Below the pieces are notes generated by a model. It saw only the letters and a list, made by a program, of their open reading frames with translations. It did no database searches and was not told the DNA's origin. A DNA stretch of 64,000 bases from Pratylenchus scribneri (Eukaryota > Nematoda > Chromadorea > Rhabditida > Pratylenchidae). How positions within the stretch are numbered: position 1 is the first letter of the stretch; each line of letters begins with the position of its first letter. This document shows, piece after piece, positions 1 through 10,152 of the stretch. The DNA lies in assembly GCA_030063045.1 (NCBI GenBank), contig JAQSEB010000144.1:558001-622000 (forward strand). The letters run 5' to 3'. The translations under genes and the position numbers were made by a program.

Positions 1-761
1 AATTTGGGTTTCATTCGCCTTCGTTTAAATTTGAATTCATCGCCATATTGTCGCTGCCAAACCTCTCGGGCATTTTTAAAATTCACATCAATTGGGCGCA
101 TTCCGTGAGTCCTGCTCGGGGCATGATTGATTCCATCGACAATTTTCTGAAGCACATCAATCCAATTCAGTGTTTTAGTTTGTGAAAAATATCGATATAA
201 TCTTTGCTTTAAATTACGAATTGCTCTTTCAGCAAGCGAAGCTTTAACAAAACTTGAGCTTGTCTCAAATTTCTGTATTTCCTCATTTTCAAAAAATTCT
301 TTCAATAATTTATTTCGATATTCCGTGCCCAAATCCGAATAAATTCGTGAAGGTTTAAAAGGCATTTGTTCTAAAAGTTTTTTAAATGCTTGCAACATAT
401 CTTCACCCTTTTTAGTCTTTAACGGGATAGCAAAAAGCCTTTTTGATAGGACATCAATAGCAACTAAAATATAACGATGGCCATTATTGCTCCGGCTTAA
501 TGCACCCATCTCAGCCAAATCCGTTTGAATATCACTCATAAAACCCAGTGGAATAGTTTTTGCCCTCTTAAAATGTACTCTTCTTGGCCGCATAAGGGAA
601 TAGGTCCGGTGTCCTTGGAGATAATATTCAACATCCTTTCGGTTTATTTTTGAACCTAATTTCTTCTTAGCCTCTTTGTATAGAGTGTCAACTCCGGAAA
701 ATGCAGCTGGTGATTCAGGATTATTATATAATTGGTTGAGTGTAGATTTTATTACATCCAT
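1..761 (-). CDS. Retroviral-type integrase of a Maverick-like element (3' end outside window)
   Basis: The frame is open from an ATG at 761 to the window edge, at least 253 codons. It would catalyse integration of the element DNA. A D,D35E triad is visible: D81 in IQTDLAEMG, D143 in IYSDLGTEYRN, and E178 in KASLAERAIRNLKQ, with exactly 35 residues between the last two, as in rve-fold integrases. The ASxAERAIR-type third motif is typical of the Maverick/Polinton integrases found as stray transposon-derived proteins in nematode genomes. A C-terminal chromodomain, common in this family, would lie beyond the edge and cannot be checked. No frameshift or stop occurs in the visible part. Confidence 0.88.
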   Translation of the reverse strand, partial: MDVIKSTLNQLYNNPESPAAFSGVDTLYKEAKKKLGSKINRKDVEYYLQGHRTYSLMRPRRVHFKRAKTIPLGFMSDIQTDLAEMGALSRSNNGHRYILVAIDVLSKRLFAIPLKTKKGEDMLQAFKKLLEQMPFKPSRIYSDLGTEYRNKLLKEFFENEEIQKFETSSSFVKASLAERAIRNLKQRLYRYFSQTKTLNWIDVLQKIVDGINHAPSRTHGMRPIDVNFKNAREVWQRQYGDEFKFKRRRMKPK

Positions 762-831
762 AATTTATTTATTAATAAAAGGGAATATAAATGAATTATA
801 AAAATATATAAAATGACAAATAAGTAATGGA

Positions 832-2106
832 TTAATTATTTTTAAATTTTGCCACTCTTTTTTGTAGTGCTTCCAATCTTGCTTTATTACTAATATTCGG
901 TAGCCTTCTACCACCGTATTCATTTGATACAGTATGCACATCCGCTTGGGTCGGTCTGGTTTTTGCCCATTTAATTGATCCATTTAATGCTTCTTCTTGA
1001 GTTGGTTTTCGACGAGCCCATTGACGACGGCGAATTGAACCCTCAATTTCAATCCTAGGCTTCTTTTGTTCTAGAATATCCCCTTTTGATGGTTTCCTCT
1101 TTCTTATATCCCTCCTAACAGCCGATGAAACTACTTCAATTAAATCGGGATCACGTCTATATTTTATACCTGGTCTTCCATACAATTCCATCGATGTTTG
1201 AGGTCTTGGAGCTAACGGTGCTTCCAAAGTCAACTGAGCCGATGAAATCGGTAGAGCCGATTGATCTTTTGATGGTTCCAATTCTTTCCTAATTGACTGA
1301 TAATTTCGTATAACTGAAGGTCGAGAAACTAGCGAAATTTTATTCTTCTTCTTTATTAAAGCCTTTGATTTTGATGATAAACCCAAATGTTCTCGACTAG
1401 GTAATTTATTCGATGAGGAAGGTATGATCGATTGATCCATTGGCTCTGGTAAAGGTAACATGGAGGATGGCTGTTCCAATTCGTCATTGATTTTATGATA
1501 ATTTCGTATAACTGACGGATTTTTCTTCTTAGTCAAAGTCTTTGATTTTTTGGATATTTTTGTTAATTGCGAATCTGTATTTGTTTTTTCCATTAAAGGC
1601 CATTTTCTAGGAATAAAAGGAATTTCATCTCTTCCTTCCTGAAATATTTCTGGTGGATTTTGAGGATGAGAAGGAGTAAGAGTTGTAGAGGAAGAAGATG
1701 GTTGAGGAGAAGCCAATTCCATTGTTTTTTCTGATTCATCTAAATTATTCGGAACATTATCCACTTTTTTGGAGGGCTTTGACGGTTTCGGTGGACTTTT
1801 TGATGGTTTATCTTCATCAATCATTATTTCTTCATCCCCACTTTCAAATTCATCTCCTTTTTTAACCAACATTCTCAACCCATTTGTTAATTCTACTCGG
1901 GCAGGCCTACTCTCTCGCTCATTTCTCATTTGCAAATATCGACGGAGTTCTTGATTGTAGAGAATATTTTTCCGAGAGGACTCAGTCCGGCCATGTTTAA
2001 TTTTATCCAATTCCCTTTTGGTAAAATCAAGATTGGGTTCGCCTGTATCCGTAGAAGTTAGGCCTCGATAAATTGGTTCGGGAACGAGAAGATATTTTTG
2101 TGCCAT
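832..2106 (-). CDS. Basic, low-complexity protein of the Maverick-like element
   Basis: This is a 424-aa uninterrupted frame between the integrase and the small hydrophobic-tailed protein. The N-terminal 75 residues look folded (start MAQKYLLVPEPIYRGL, then YNQELRRYLQMRNERE). The middle (about 95-300) is rich in Ser, Pro and Lys. It contains two similar segments centred on PSVIRNY (about 200-205 and 267-272), an internal duplication. The C-terminus is Arg-rich and may bind nucleic acid. A KYLLVPE-IYRGL-like start followed by YNQELRRYL resembles uncharacterised proteins next to the ATPase in animal Mavericks; this is recalled, not searched. Function is unknown; a minor virion or DNA-associated protein is one possibility. 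Confidence 0.7.
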   Translation of the reverse strand: MAQKYLLVPEPIYRGLTSTDTGEPNLDFTKRELDKIKHGRTESSRKNILYNQELRRYLQMRNERESRPARVELTNGLRMLVKKGDEFESGDEEIMIDEDKPSKSPPKPSKPSKKVDNVPNNLDESEKTMELASPQPSSSSTTLTPSHPQNPPEIFQEGRDEIPFIPRKWPLMEKTNTDSQLTKISKKSKTLTKKKNPSVIRNYHKINDELEQPSSMLPLPEPMDQSIIPSSSNKLPSREHLGLSSKSKALIKKKNKISLVSRPSVIRNYQSIRKELEPSKDQSALPISSAQLTLEAPLAPRPQTSMELYGRPGIKYRRDPDLIEVVSSAVRRDIRKRKPSKGDILEQKKPRIEIEGSIRRRQWARRKPTQEEALNGSIKWAKTRPTQADVHTVSNEYGGRRLPNISNKARLEALQKRVAKFKNN

Positions 2107-2142
2107 TAAATAATAATAATAAAATGATTTTTTGAATTAATT

Positions 2143-2502
2143 TTAATCTTTTATAAATAAATTCTTGGCCAATTCAATGAGAATGGGTGTTAGAAGAGCA
2201 CCGAAAACAGCAGGAGCACCGCTTCCTTTTTGTACAATAAATTTTCTTGCTCCTTTCTCGCTACGTAATCTGCTCATTCGGCGCACAAAATCAGCATATG
2301 GCATTAGGCGATTCCTTTGCCTTGAGGTTAATTGAAAACGCGAGCACACAATATTGAGGCAAACTTCTACAATGGCTAGAAGTTGTTGCGAATTTGCATG
2401 TTTCAGGTATCGATGCAATTTCTTTGGAGATTTAATTTTTGATAAACTTTTAAGAAATTGATAATTTTCATGAATTAATTGACTAATTTTTGCTTGGGTC
2501 AT
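2143..2502 (-). CDS. Small conserved Maverick protein, adenovirus pX-like in layout
   Basis: This 119-aa protein lies 16 nt downstream of the ATPase stop and in the same direction. The N-terminal 65 residues are predicted helical. They are followed by a basic stretch (SRQRNRLMPYADFVRRM, then a Ser/Arg/Lys-rich segment) and a glycine/alanine hydrophobic tail (GSGAPAVFGALLTPILIELA). Short proteins with a basic patch ahead of a Gly-rich hydrophobic segment occur in Polintons and adintoviruses and have been likened to the adenovirus core protein pX. A role in membrane penetration or genome condensation is therefore plausible but inferred. No enzymatic motif is seen. Confidence 0.6.
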   Translation of the reverse strand: MTQAKISQLIHENYQFLKSLSKIKSPKKLHRYLKHANSQQLLAIVEVCLNIVCSRFQLTSRQRNRLMPYADFVRRMSRLRSEKGARKFIVQKGSGAPAVFGALLTPILIELAKNLFIKD

Positions 2503-2518
2503 TTTTTAGGGAAATAAA

Positions 2519-3175
2519 TTAAAGACCGTTTTTGGGAATGAATATTGTACTCTCTTCTTCTTGATTAAATATATTTGTGCGAAGCCTAAGTGACGGATCG
2601 GATGAAGCATGCATATCAATCAACAAATAGCCATAGGGCTGATTTGTTGCTTGCCGATAGGCATCCATGAAATAATCGAGTTGTCGAGGAAAAAGTTGAA
2701 CGCCAATATTCCTCACTGAAAGTGCCGAATTCGGAGATCGCATCAAGACCAAATATTGAGCATTTTGGCGAGCAACTTTAATTTTCTTTTCAAATAAATT
2801 TTGAGTGACAAAGACAATGGAAAAATTTTGATGGTGCGATTTTGCGGTAAACAGTTGATTCAAATACTTTTCATCTATTGCCAATAAAAGGTCATCCAAT
2901 ATTAACAAAAGGGGCTTAGGTTGGCGTTTAATTACTTCCTCTGGGGGAACTCCGGCAAATACGCCAATTCCGGATTTTTGGAGAACTGGCACAATATCAC
3001 TCATTTCACCAAAACAATACAGTACACTTGAAGGTTTTGGAGAAATCAACTCAGAAGATTCTGCTATAAATTTCAATAGAAATGTGCTCTTCCCGCTCGA
3101 GCTTGGCCCACTAATTATCATTCCAAATGGCGATTTTAACATTAATTCTTTATTAGAAAAAGAGGGAATATCCAT
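2519..3175 (-). CDS. FtsK/HerA-type DNA-packaging ATPase of the Maverick-like element
   Basis: This 218-aa P-loop ATPase would drive genome packaging into a capsid. Walker A is GPSSSGKST at residues 23-31. Walker B is the hydrophobic strand plus acidic pair LLLILDD at 89-95. A conserved Gln/Asn in FVTQNLF follows at the expected sensor position. Length and motif order match the A32/IVa2-like packaging ATPases of Polintons and adintoviruses. The start ATG at 3175 directly follows an AT-rich leader, and the P-loop would be lost with any later Met. Neighbouring genes are separated by 16 nt (downstream) and 62 nt (upstream), consistent with a compact element gene block. Confidence 0.82.
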   Translation of the reverse strand: MDIPSFSNKELMLKSPFGMIISGPSSSGKSTFLLKFIAESSELISPKPSSVLYCFGEMSDIVPVLQKSGIGVFAGVPPEEVIKRQPKPLLLILDDLLLAIDEKYLNQLFTAKSHHQNFSIVFVTQNLFEKKIKVARQNAQYLVLMRSPNSALSVRNIGVQLFPRQLDYFMDAYRQATNQPYGYLLIDMHASSDPSLRLRTNIFNQEEESTIFIPKNGL

Positions 3176-3237
3176 TGATTAAATTTAATTAATAATAAAT
3201 GATAAATGAATGTGAAAATGGGAATGGAGTAAACTTA

Positions 3238-4257
3238 TTAAAAGAATTTAGTGCTTAGTGGGGATGTTGGTTTATTGGGAATTGAAGGGGTAATTGAGGC
3301 GATGGCTGCTTCTTCTTCCTCTTTCATCTGTTTTGCTTGTTCCTTCAATTCTTTCACTCGCTTTGGTTGATCGGGAATGCCGGTGGTTGCAGCTTTCATA
3401 CTCTCATAAAATGCCTCATACTGATCGGATGCTGGAGCCTGAACTGTTTCAGATTTTACTTCTTCCCTGGGCTCTTGATTTTGCTTACTTGGTAGCTGTG
3501 AATCACCTAAAAAGGTGGCAGCAGCAGCCAAAATTTCCAACAAAACAGAGAATGGAATTGTTCGGTTTTCAGGATTCTTAGGCGCGAAAATTTTGTTATG
3601 TTTTGCCGAATTCTTTTGATAAGTCTCCAGCAATTCAGGCGAAATGTTGTTGCCATTTGGATTTGTTGTGAAAGAAGTGGCAGCAGAAAGGGCATCCAAA
3701 AATGCCTCGAAGCTCATCCCACCGGCCTTCTTCACACGTCCAATCATTCCTTCGGCCACATCACCGCTGGGAACAATCCAATCCAGGTAGGCATAGATCT
3801 CCGAAAGTGTTTCCTTCAGCGTGTATTCCTTTTCAGGCTCCAGTTTAGGCATTTTCTGTGGAGGCTCAGCCTGAATTTCCTTTTGATTTGTAGAAATAAT
3901 TGGGTGGCAAATTACCGGTGCTTGCTGTCCATGCTCAATATTGAAAACTTTTCCCTTATTCTTGATCTTGAAAAAGCAGTGGCCTGGAAGATCGTGGACC
4001 GAATCGAATGGAACGAAACGACTTCCCTTCATTCGGGTACAAAACAGCGTAATGCCTTCCTTGGTGACGACAAAATCCAATTCTACTTCCGTCGATTTAC
4101 ATTCTTTGCATTTTCCTTGGTTGTCGAATTGTACAAATCGAGGAGTGGAGAGACGATGGCTGGCATGAATAGTTACACCAGTGCTTGTAATGTTGAAGTC
4201 CACTTCCGGCAATATTTGCTGACCGAGGCTTTTCTTGTCCGTCATATTAAGGGCCAT
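3238..4257 (-). CDS. Unknown protein of the Maverick-like element, two-part architecture
   Basis: The frame is open from 4395, but I prefer the ATG at 4257 (MALNMTDKK, 339 aa): the upstream 46 residues are encoded by AT-rich, leader-like DNA. Residues about 1-120 form a beta-rich segment with a possible metal-binding pair (CKEC) and aromatic repeats (RFVQFDN, RFVPFDS), which look like an internal duplication. The middle is predicted helical and the C-terminus is a Lys/Glu-rich coiled coil. No family is recognised. As the first gene of the block it may be a structural or regulatory protein of the element; that is inference only. Confidence 0.6.
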   Translation of the reverse strand: MALNMTDKKSLGQQILPEVDFNITSTGVTIHASHRLSTPRFVQFDNQGKCKECKSTEVELDFVVTKEGITLFCTRMKGSRFVPFDSVHDLPGHCFFKIKNKGKVFNIEHGQQAPVICHPIISTNQKEIQAEPPQKMPKLEPEKEYTLKETLSEIYAYLDWIVPSGDVAEGMIGRVKKAGGMSFEAFLDALSAATSFTTNPNGNNISPELLETYQKNSAKHNKIFAPKNPENRTIPFSVLLEILAAAATFLGDSQLPSKQNQEPREEVKSETVQAPASDQYEAFYESMKAATTGIPDQPKRVKELKEQAKQMKEEEEAAIASITPSIPNKPTSPLSTKFF

Positions 4258-4600
4258 TTTTATTTGGGAGATTGGAATTTTTAAATTTGTAATGGAAATT
4301 TTTAAAATGAATCGAGGGAATGGTTTGGGTTTGAATTTTCCCCTATTTATATAACCCTGATCTTGACCTATTTTTATTAAAAATTTTAATTTCAATTTTA
4401 AAATCTCAAGACTCCGCCTATTTCACTCTCGAATGGCTCTTTTCATTCTTTCCTTCAGAATGAGGGAATATTTTAGCTCCGCCTCCTGCTCTCGACTGCT
4501 GTTACCGGTCACTTCCCTCATTCTCGACTGCTGTTGCCTTTGGACCATATCCCATTGAAAATTTCCATTTTTTTATTCCTTTTATAGATAAATTTATCAA
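4258..4600. promoter_or_regulatory. Divergent intergenic region between element block and spliced gene
   Basis: About 340 nt separate the minus-strand element genes from the plus-strand gene starting at 4601. It contains two related blocks, each reading TCTCGACTGCTGTT with a nearby CACTTCCCTCATTC or CTTTCCTTCAG, so it may be a shared promoter with a short direct repeat. No TATA box could be chosen with confidence. Confidence 0.35.
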
Positions 4601-5406
4601 ATGGATCAACAAATTGATAAGATATTCAAGGCCAAGAATCCAATATTTCAATGCCTGATTAATGTCCGATCGCAGGATTCTAGCGTCAAATTTGACCAAT
4701 GGAAGCGCGGATTGTACAAACGAAAGGAAAAGTATTTTATAAAATTAAAAATATATTTGTATCCATAAAATTCAGACGGCGTCGTTTATTGCTGAAGTAT
4801 TCTTATCAAGAGAATACACTTGACAATTATCTTGCGCCGGAAATTCCAGCTGCTCAACCGGAATTGACGCCACCAGCAGCTCCTGAAATGCCTCCGGAGG
4901 AAATGGCAAATGACGATGATTCAACGGTGACGGTGGAATCTGCAGAGGAGGAATATTGGGCCTTGAAATTGAAGAATGGAGAAGTCAGTTTTAAAAGGAG
5001 GGAAAAAATTTTTAAATGAATGCTTTTTAGAGTTTCTGGAAGCGAATTGGCCGAAAATTTTTCGTATTTATGACGAGAAAAACGGGAATATGCTATACTA
5101 TGACATGGACAAGAAGGAATTTGTTCAAAACCCAAAGGTAATTAAAATGTTTAAATTAAAAATTATTAATAATTTTAGTTTTTTTGGAAATTGACAACAA
5201 TGGAATTGGAAAATGATGGGCAACAAGTGGATGAATCGCCAGAAGAAGAAATGTAAAATTTTAATTAGTATTTTATTCCTAATTTAATCTAATTCAGGGT
5301 TGTGCCCGATTCGCCAGAATCCCCCCCTTTGAGCCGACAGGGCATTGATGATGGGCAAAGCACGGAATATGAATACCAGCCGACGTCTCCTGATTATCCG
5401 GACTAA
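4601..5406 (+). CDS. Five-exon gene of unknown function, acidic protein
   Basis: Model: exons 4601-4731, 4776-4983, 5033-5137, 5179-5252 and 5298-5406, joined by four introns of 41-49 nt with GT...AG ends. All phases agree and the total is 208 codons plus stop. The protein starts MDQQIDKIFKAKNP and has a basic patch near residue 42 (KRRRLLLKY). A Pro/Glu-rich linker follows, then a compact aromatic segment (EFLEANWPKIFRIYDEKNG, YYDMDKKEFVQNPK), and an acidic tail ending EYQPTSPDYPD. No family is recognised. It is divergent from the element block, so it could be cargo of the element or a host neighbour. The third exon uses the second AG of an AGAG acceptor. Confidence 0.6.
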
Positions 5407-5614
5407 GATGAAGAATAAGTGAAGAAGGAGGGAAAGAATTATGATTAAAATGGAAAATAATTCAGGCTTTTTATTTAAATTAATTCATTTTTTTTTTCCA
5501 ATTTTAAATAAATTCAAAATTCATCAATTTTCCAATAAATAAATTCTTTTCATTTTAATTTTGTACATTTGCTTCATCATTTCCGTTCAATCAGTCTTCG
5601 GCTACTTCTTAAGT

Positions 5615-6240
5615 TTAAGGGGATTTAAGAATAGGTATTGTAAAAATTGGGACCTCCCCCTCCTCTTCAATTGTTTCCTCAATTGTAGGCATTGGTTGTT
5701 GTTGCTGGCGCCGACGGCATAGCGAACAAGTAATGGCTAAGGGGGGATAGGGATTGATGGGCAAGCGGATGAGAGGAGGCACATTGGCGTTGTTTTGGCC
5801 TGCAATTTTCTAATCCATTTCTTCATTCTCTTTAAAATTTTCCCACCTTCCTCCACAACATTTTCATTGCGCAACTCTTGGCGACGAGAACGGTGGCGTA
5901 ATTCCTGGTGGCGAAAACGACTCAAGGCCATATAGGAATAGATGGCAAAACCGAAGGCCAAAATCTATGGGTGGAGGATAATTGATCGGGAAAAGGAATG
6001 GAAAATGGTTTTTTTTACTTGCAAGCAAATACCAATAATAGCCAAAAAATTTCCTCCGCCGTTGCCATTGTTGTTGTGTATGCCATTGAAAAATTGGTTC
6101 AAATCAATTGATGAAGGCACACATTCGATCGGTTTTGCGTAAATGACAGGCCTCCAGCAATTATAGTCCGGAAATGGACAAGAGCAATTCAAAACAATTT
6201 CCCATTGTAAATTTGTGGGGAATTCAATTGGGAATTCCAT
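5615..6240 (-). CDS. Single-pass membrane protein with a Cys-rich N-terminal domain, unknown
   Basis: Model: exons 6240-6019, 5964-5847 and 5799-5615, giving 174 aa in phase. The N-terminal 64 residues lack a signal peptide and carry four cysteines (C-x-C-x6-C-x13-C, in NCSCPFPDYNCW...IECV), followed by an Asn/Gly linker. A hydrophobic segment spans the first splice junction (NFLAIIGICLQ joined to ILAFGFAIYSYMAL, about residues 65-88). Then comes a strongly basic stretch (RFRHQELRHRSRRQELR), which predicts N-out/C-in topology. The tail has a CSLC pair and an acidic end. The hydrophobic helix forms only after splicing, which supports the intron. Function unknown. Confidence 0.55.
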
Positions 6241-6634
6241 TGATTTGGAGGAATTTTTTACGAGATGTGAATAATTTTGAGAGAATATGGCCAATAAAGA
6301 AGAATGATTTGGGAGAATATGGCCAGAGAATGTTTGACCTGTTGGCCCTTTCACCCTTTTTCCCTTTCACACTTTTTCTTCCATTCTTCCCTTCCCTTTT
6401 TTCCCTTGGCCTATTGTTATGTAGATTTATAATGAAGATAAGGATATACTTTATAAAATGTTTATTCAAAAAGAATGAAAAATTTAATACAAAAAATGTA
6501 TGAAAACTTTTTAAAACAAATGGAATGTATTTGCACCCAATATGGGGAAATTTTTTAAAAATCACAAAACTTTGGTTATTCATCATTCCAAGCATTCATT
6601 CAATGGCAATGAACCGAACAATTCATTCAACAAT

Positions 6635-6962
6635 TCAGCCGCGGCGTCGGCCCATTCCCAATGCAATGGCCAGGAAAAGGATGAAGGTCATCCCCAGGAT
6701 GATGATGATGAAGAGGAGGAGGACCGCATGAAGGTCTTAAATTTATTTTGATGTTTTTGTTTGCTGCCTCTTTTTACTCACCCCATTGCCAACGGCGATT
6801 AGCCGGGCGGATGTTCTGCTGCTGCTGTTGTTGACCATTTGGAGGAGGGCCGATGGCCATGTTGTTCTGCTGCTGTTGTTGTTGACCATTTGATGAGTGA
6901 GGAGGGCCCAAGGGCACATCATCAAAAATATCATTGATGGTGATTGGATTTGAGAAGTTCAT
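6635..6962 (-). CDS. Small tail-anchored-type membrane protein with Gln repeats
   Basis: Two exons (6962-6782 and 6735-6635) encode 93 aa. The first exon encodes MNFSNPITINDIFDD and two copies of a NGQQQQQQN unit. The second encodes one long hydrophobic helix (VLLLFIIIILGMTFILFLAI) followed by GMGRRRG and a stop. The GTGAGT donor and TTTAAG acceptor are good matches. Topology would be an N-terminal cytoplasmic tail with a C-terminal anchor. It lies about 400 nt upstream of another small membrane protein on the same strand. No homologue is recognised; the Gln tracts come from a CAACAG-type microsatellite, so length may vary between isolates. Confidence 0.5.
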
Positions 6963-8090
6963 TTTCGAGAAAGAATTAGTTAATTTGTTTGCAAATTGAT
7001 AATCTAATAAATGGGGCAAAAGTTTGTAAACTTAGGAACAAAAATAATTGATAAAGTTTGAACAATTTGATGTTCAATTCGTCAGCTGGTTTGTATTTGT
7101 GAAATGATGAATGTTTTGCCAGTGGCATAAAAAATCGATTGTCAATTGAAGTGAAAGAATAAAATACTGTCGATGTACTGTACAGTCGAAATATTACGTG
7201 AAAAGAAGAAAAGGAAACCGTTTTTAAACCCCAAACCATAATCCCTCCAAAAATATGATACAATATACAGTTCCAAACAAATTCAATTTTATTTCATTAA
7301 ATTTAATAAAAAATTTTAAATAAAAATCAAATTAAATAATTAACATTTCATATTTCCATTAATTTCTAATTTCCATATGTTTTCCATCCCCCAAATTATA
7401 TCCATCCACATTCACATAGATTCATTCATTCATTCATTCATTTGGGTCCTTGGGGATGATGGCAGGCAATAAAAGGGGCAGATAATTTTTCCCATTGCCT
7501 TGACCTTTGTACCATCATCATCATCTTTTCCTTCCTCTATGCATTTCCTTCATCAACAGCGGCGGCAGATGGCAGATTGGAGAAATGAAAATGTTGGGGA
7601 ATAATTATTGTGGGAATGGAAATTTTAATTATTTTTAAATTATAATTTTATTCATTTTAATTTTGAAAAATTTAATGGAGTCCATATGGAGAATATGGCT
7701 TTAATTTAATTTTAATTGTTCCGAAAAATGTAATTAAAATTCTGTGAAATCCCATGGGAAATTTGGATTTAATTTAATTCTTTTTATTAATTTATTATTT
7801 AAATTTAAAATATGACCCACGAGAAAAGGGGCCCACGAGAATCCCCTTAGATAACTACTAAGATCCCCAAAAGGAAAAATTTTGAATTTTTGATAGAATT
7901 TCCGAAAGTTTCAAAAAGGCCAAAATAGTGACAAAAACTAATGAAATGGTGACAAAAGTAGCAAATTAGTGATAAAAAGTGAAAAATATTGAAAAAAATT
8001 AATGTTTTGAGCTCAAATCAAGTTTGAAATACTTTTTATCGCGTTTATATGCCTAACATAATTCACTATAATTCCCAGCCCTATTAATGA
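6963..8090. other. Gene-free AT-rich stretch
   Basis: No coding signal is visible. It contains a short (ATTC)n microsatellite at about 7424-7440 and an AT-rich run with no long repeat. The right part (about 7800-8090) reads like degraded repeat DNA directly left of the truncated amidase gene. Confidence 0.5.
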
Positions 8091-8101
8091 ATTAAGACGC
8101 T

Positions 8102-9405
8102 ATGGGCACCATTGGACCCATTTGCCGTTATGCTTCTGATTTGCCACTCATCTTTTCGGCAAAAATATCATCACTAGTTCTCTTAATAGGTATATTCCCT
8201 TTTAAGGTGTTGGCAAATAAATCCATCAATGTTTATGACAAGAAAGTGGATTTTGCCAACAATTTTAAAATTTATTATTTGGAGGAATTGGAAATTTTGA
8301 TAATGGAATCTGTGCATCCCACACAACGAGAATCAATTAGAAAGGTAATTAAAAATATATATTAAAATGTGGTGAGTGAATTTTTAGGTGAAAAACTATT
8401 TCGAGAAAAAATATAATTTGACAGTGCCAAAAATCTCATTCCCAATAATGAACCGCGAATCGGAACTTTGGGCATTGAATGGAAATTCACCGGGAGTTCA
8501 GGTGGATGGATATTTTGGATATTTTCGGCTGTTTTGAAATGATACTTTCACATTTTCAGCCAATCTACCCAAATTTAACTGACCAATTTTCTGCACTTCT
8601 TCGACAAACAAAAGGAGGCCAATTGTCAACGACTTGGCCTCGATCGGAATATGAATTCCTTCGAAATTTTATTTCTCCAAAAGACAATATGGAGGCAAAA
8701 TTTGTGAGCTTTTTTTACCCAAAAAAATAATATTATTTTACCCAAAAAATAATATTTGACTTTTAATAAATCTAAACCGATTTTAACCCTACAAACCTTA
8801 TACCATTTTGTAGAACTGTTCGAAACGCATCGAAGGCTATATAAAATGTTAAGTTTTAATCCAAAATTAAAGTTTATAAAACCAAAAACAAGAAAATTCT
8901 CGAAAAGATCTAAAATTATTATTAAATTGTAAGGTTTAAAACCGGTTTTTTAACTTATTATCAGTCAAAAACTAAGTTTTAGATAAAAAATTATTTCTTG
9001 ATGAAAATAAAATTATTTTCTCATTTTTAAGGTTGCCGATAAATTGAACAAACTGCGACGTCAATTGGACACATTGTTAGGCAAAAATGGGGTATTAGTT
9101 TTGCCAGTGATACCCACTGAAGTGCCCTATCGTCATACGGAACCCTTCAAACCATTCAATCTGGCCTATTGCAGAGTTAGAGAGAGCCCAATTAATTGAA
9201 TTTATCCCTTATTTTCTCCAATATTCAGCTTTTCAATGTTCTCGGTCTGCCTTCCATTAATGTGCCAACTGGGAAAAGCAGATCGACTAATATGCCCCTG
9301 GGCGTTCAAATTATTGGAGCACAATTCAATGAGGCATTGTTAATTGCTGTTGCTCGTGAATTAGAAAATGCTTTTGGCGGATGGGTGAAGCCCGGCAAAA
9401 TGTGA
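8102..9405 (+). pseudogene. Fatty-acid amide hydrolase 2-like gene, 5'-truncated (C-terminal half only)
   Basis: Exons 8102-8344, 8388-8501, 8560-8703, 9032-9175 and 9229-9405 give a continuous 273-aa frame. It begins with the GTIGPICRYASDLP segment and ends AFGGWVKPGKM. Conserved late-amidase motifs are clear: PVIPTEVPYRHTEP, FNVLGLPSINVPTG, MPLGVQIIGAQFNEALL. FAAH2-type amidases are about 530 aa, and the Lys-cisSer-Ser catalytic triad lies in the N-terminal half, which is absent from the preceding 1 kb. Possible acceptor TTAAG sits just before the first exon, but no upstream exon was found. It is therefore a truncated copy without a catalytic centre, even though the remaining exons are open. 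The fourth intron-flanked block includes a degenerate copy of the interspersed hairpin family (about 8790-8960). Confidence 0.75.
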
Positions 9406-10152
9406 TTGTTGGACCAAGGAATATAAGAATTTAAAAGAATTGAATAAATACTTATTGTGTAAGAATATGATTACATTCTTAAGAAATTGATAAAATTGTT
9501 AATAAATCACAGATTGGAGTAATTTTTTTGAGATGAATTTGAATTGGGTGATTGGAAGGAGTGGTATTTAGATGATTTATATTTTTCCAAAGTCTATATT
9601 TAATTTTAATGTAATTCCTTTTTTTTAAAATATTAATTTACCCACAAATTTTAGTCTCTAAAAATTGACGCCGATTGGTCTTTAAACTATAGAAAGCATA
9701 GATTCAAAATAATTTTTTGCTTTTTCTATGACATTAAAATTTGCGATTTTCGATATAAAATTTTATGGATATAATTTCGCCGCCTGTTCTGATTTTTAAT
9801 TAATTTCGCCAGTTCTGATTTTTAGTTAATTCCGCCTGTTTTGATTTTTGATGAAATCATGAAGGATGAATTTCAGAACTGTTGGCTTATGTACTGGATT
9901 CATGACATGACATTACATGGCAATTGACAATTTGCATACAATACATTTTTGTTTGCAATTTTTGCTCTCACCATTTTGCTCTATGCTATTATTTGATTAA
10001 ATTCTTAAAAAGAAGTGAAATGAGTTAGTTTTTGAATTAAAAAAAATATAACATTATTAAAATAAAATTCTAATTTTAAAAAATAATTAATTTTTATTAT
10101 TTTAAATTATTATGTTATTGACTTTATTATAGGATTTTTAAAAATAATTTAA
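9406..10152. repeat. Gene-free stretch with short CGCCTGTT-type repeats
   Basis: No gene is seen. At about 9775-9850 a unit like CGCCTGTTCTGATTTTTA occurs three times. Related TTCCGCCTGTTTT units recur near 19255-19320 and 21965-22040, so this is a dispersed short repeat of unknown origin. Confidence 0.4.

Larger units (their letters stand above)
1..4395 (-). mobile_element. Maverick/Polinton-like (adintovirus-like) element, right part
   Basis: Five closely spaced minus-strand genes read toward the left edge: unknown protein, packaging-type ATPase, small protein with a hydrophobic tail, basic protein, then a D,D35E integrase running off the window. An rve-type integrase together with an FtsK/HerA-type ATPase is the signature of Mavericks/Polintons and their virus-like relatives. 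Protein-primed DNA polymerase, capsid and protease genes are not visible and would lie left of base 1 if present. No terminal inverted repeat was found on the right, so the right boundary is only the last recognisable element gene. All five frames are open without stops, which suggests a young copy. Confidence 0.75.

Noticed and set aside
3294..4284. Plus-strand open frames opposite the first Maverick gene
   Set aside because: They shadow the well-supported minus-strand gene and have unlikely composition.
6174..6595. Open frames of 110-120 codons on both strands
   Set aside because: They overlap the Cys-rich membrane gene leader, are Phe/Lys-rich and have no splice or homology support.
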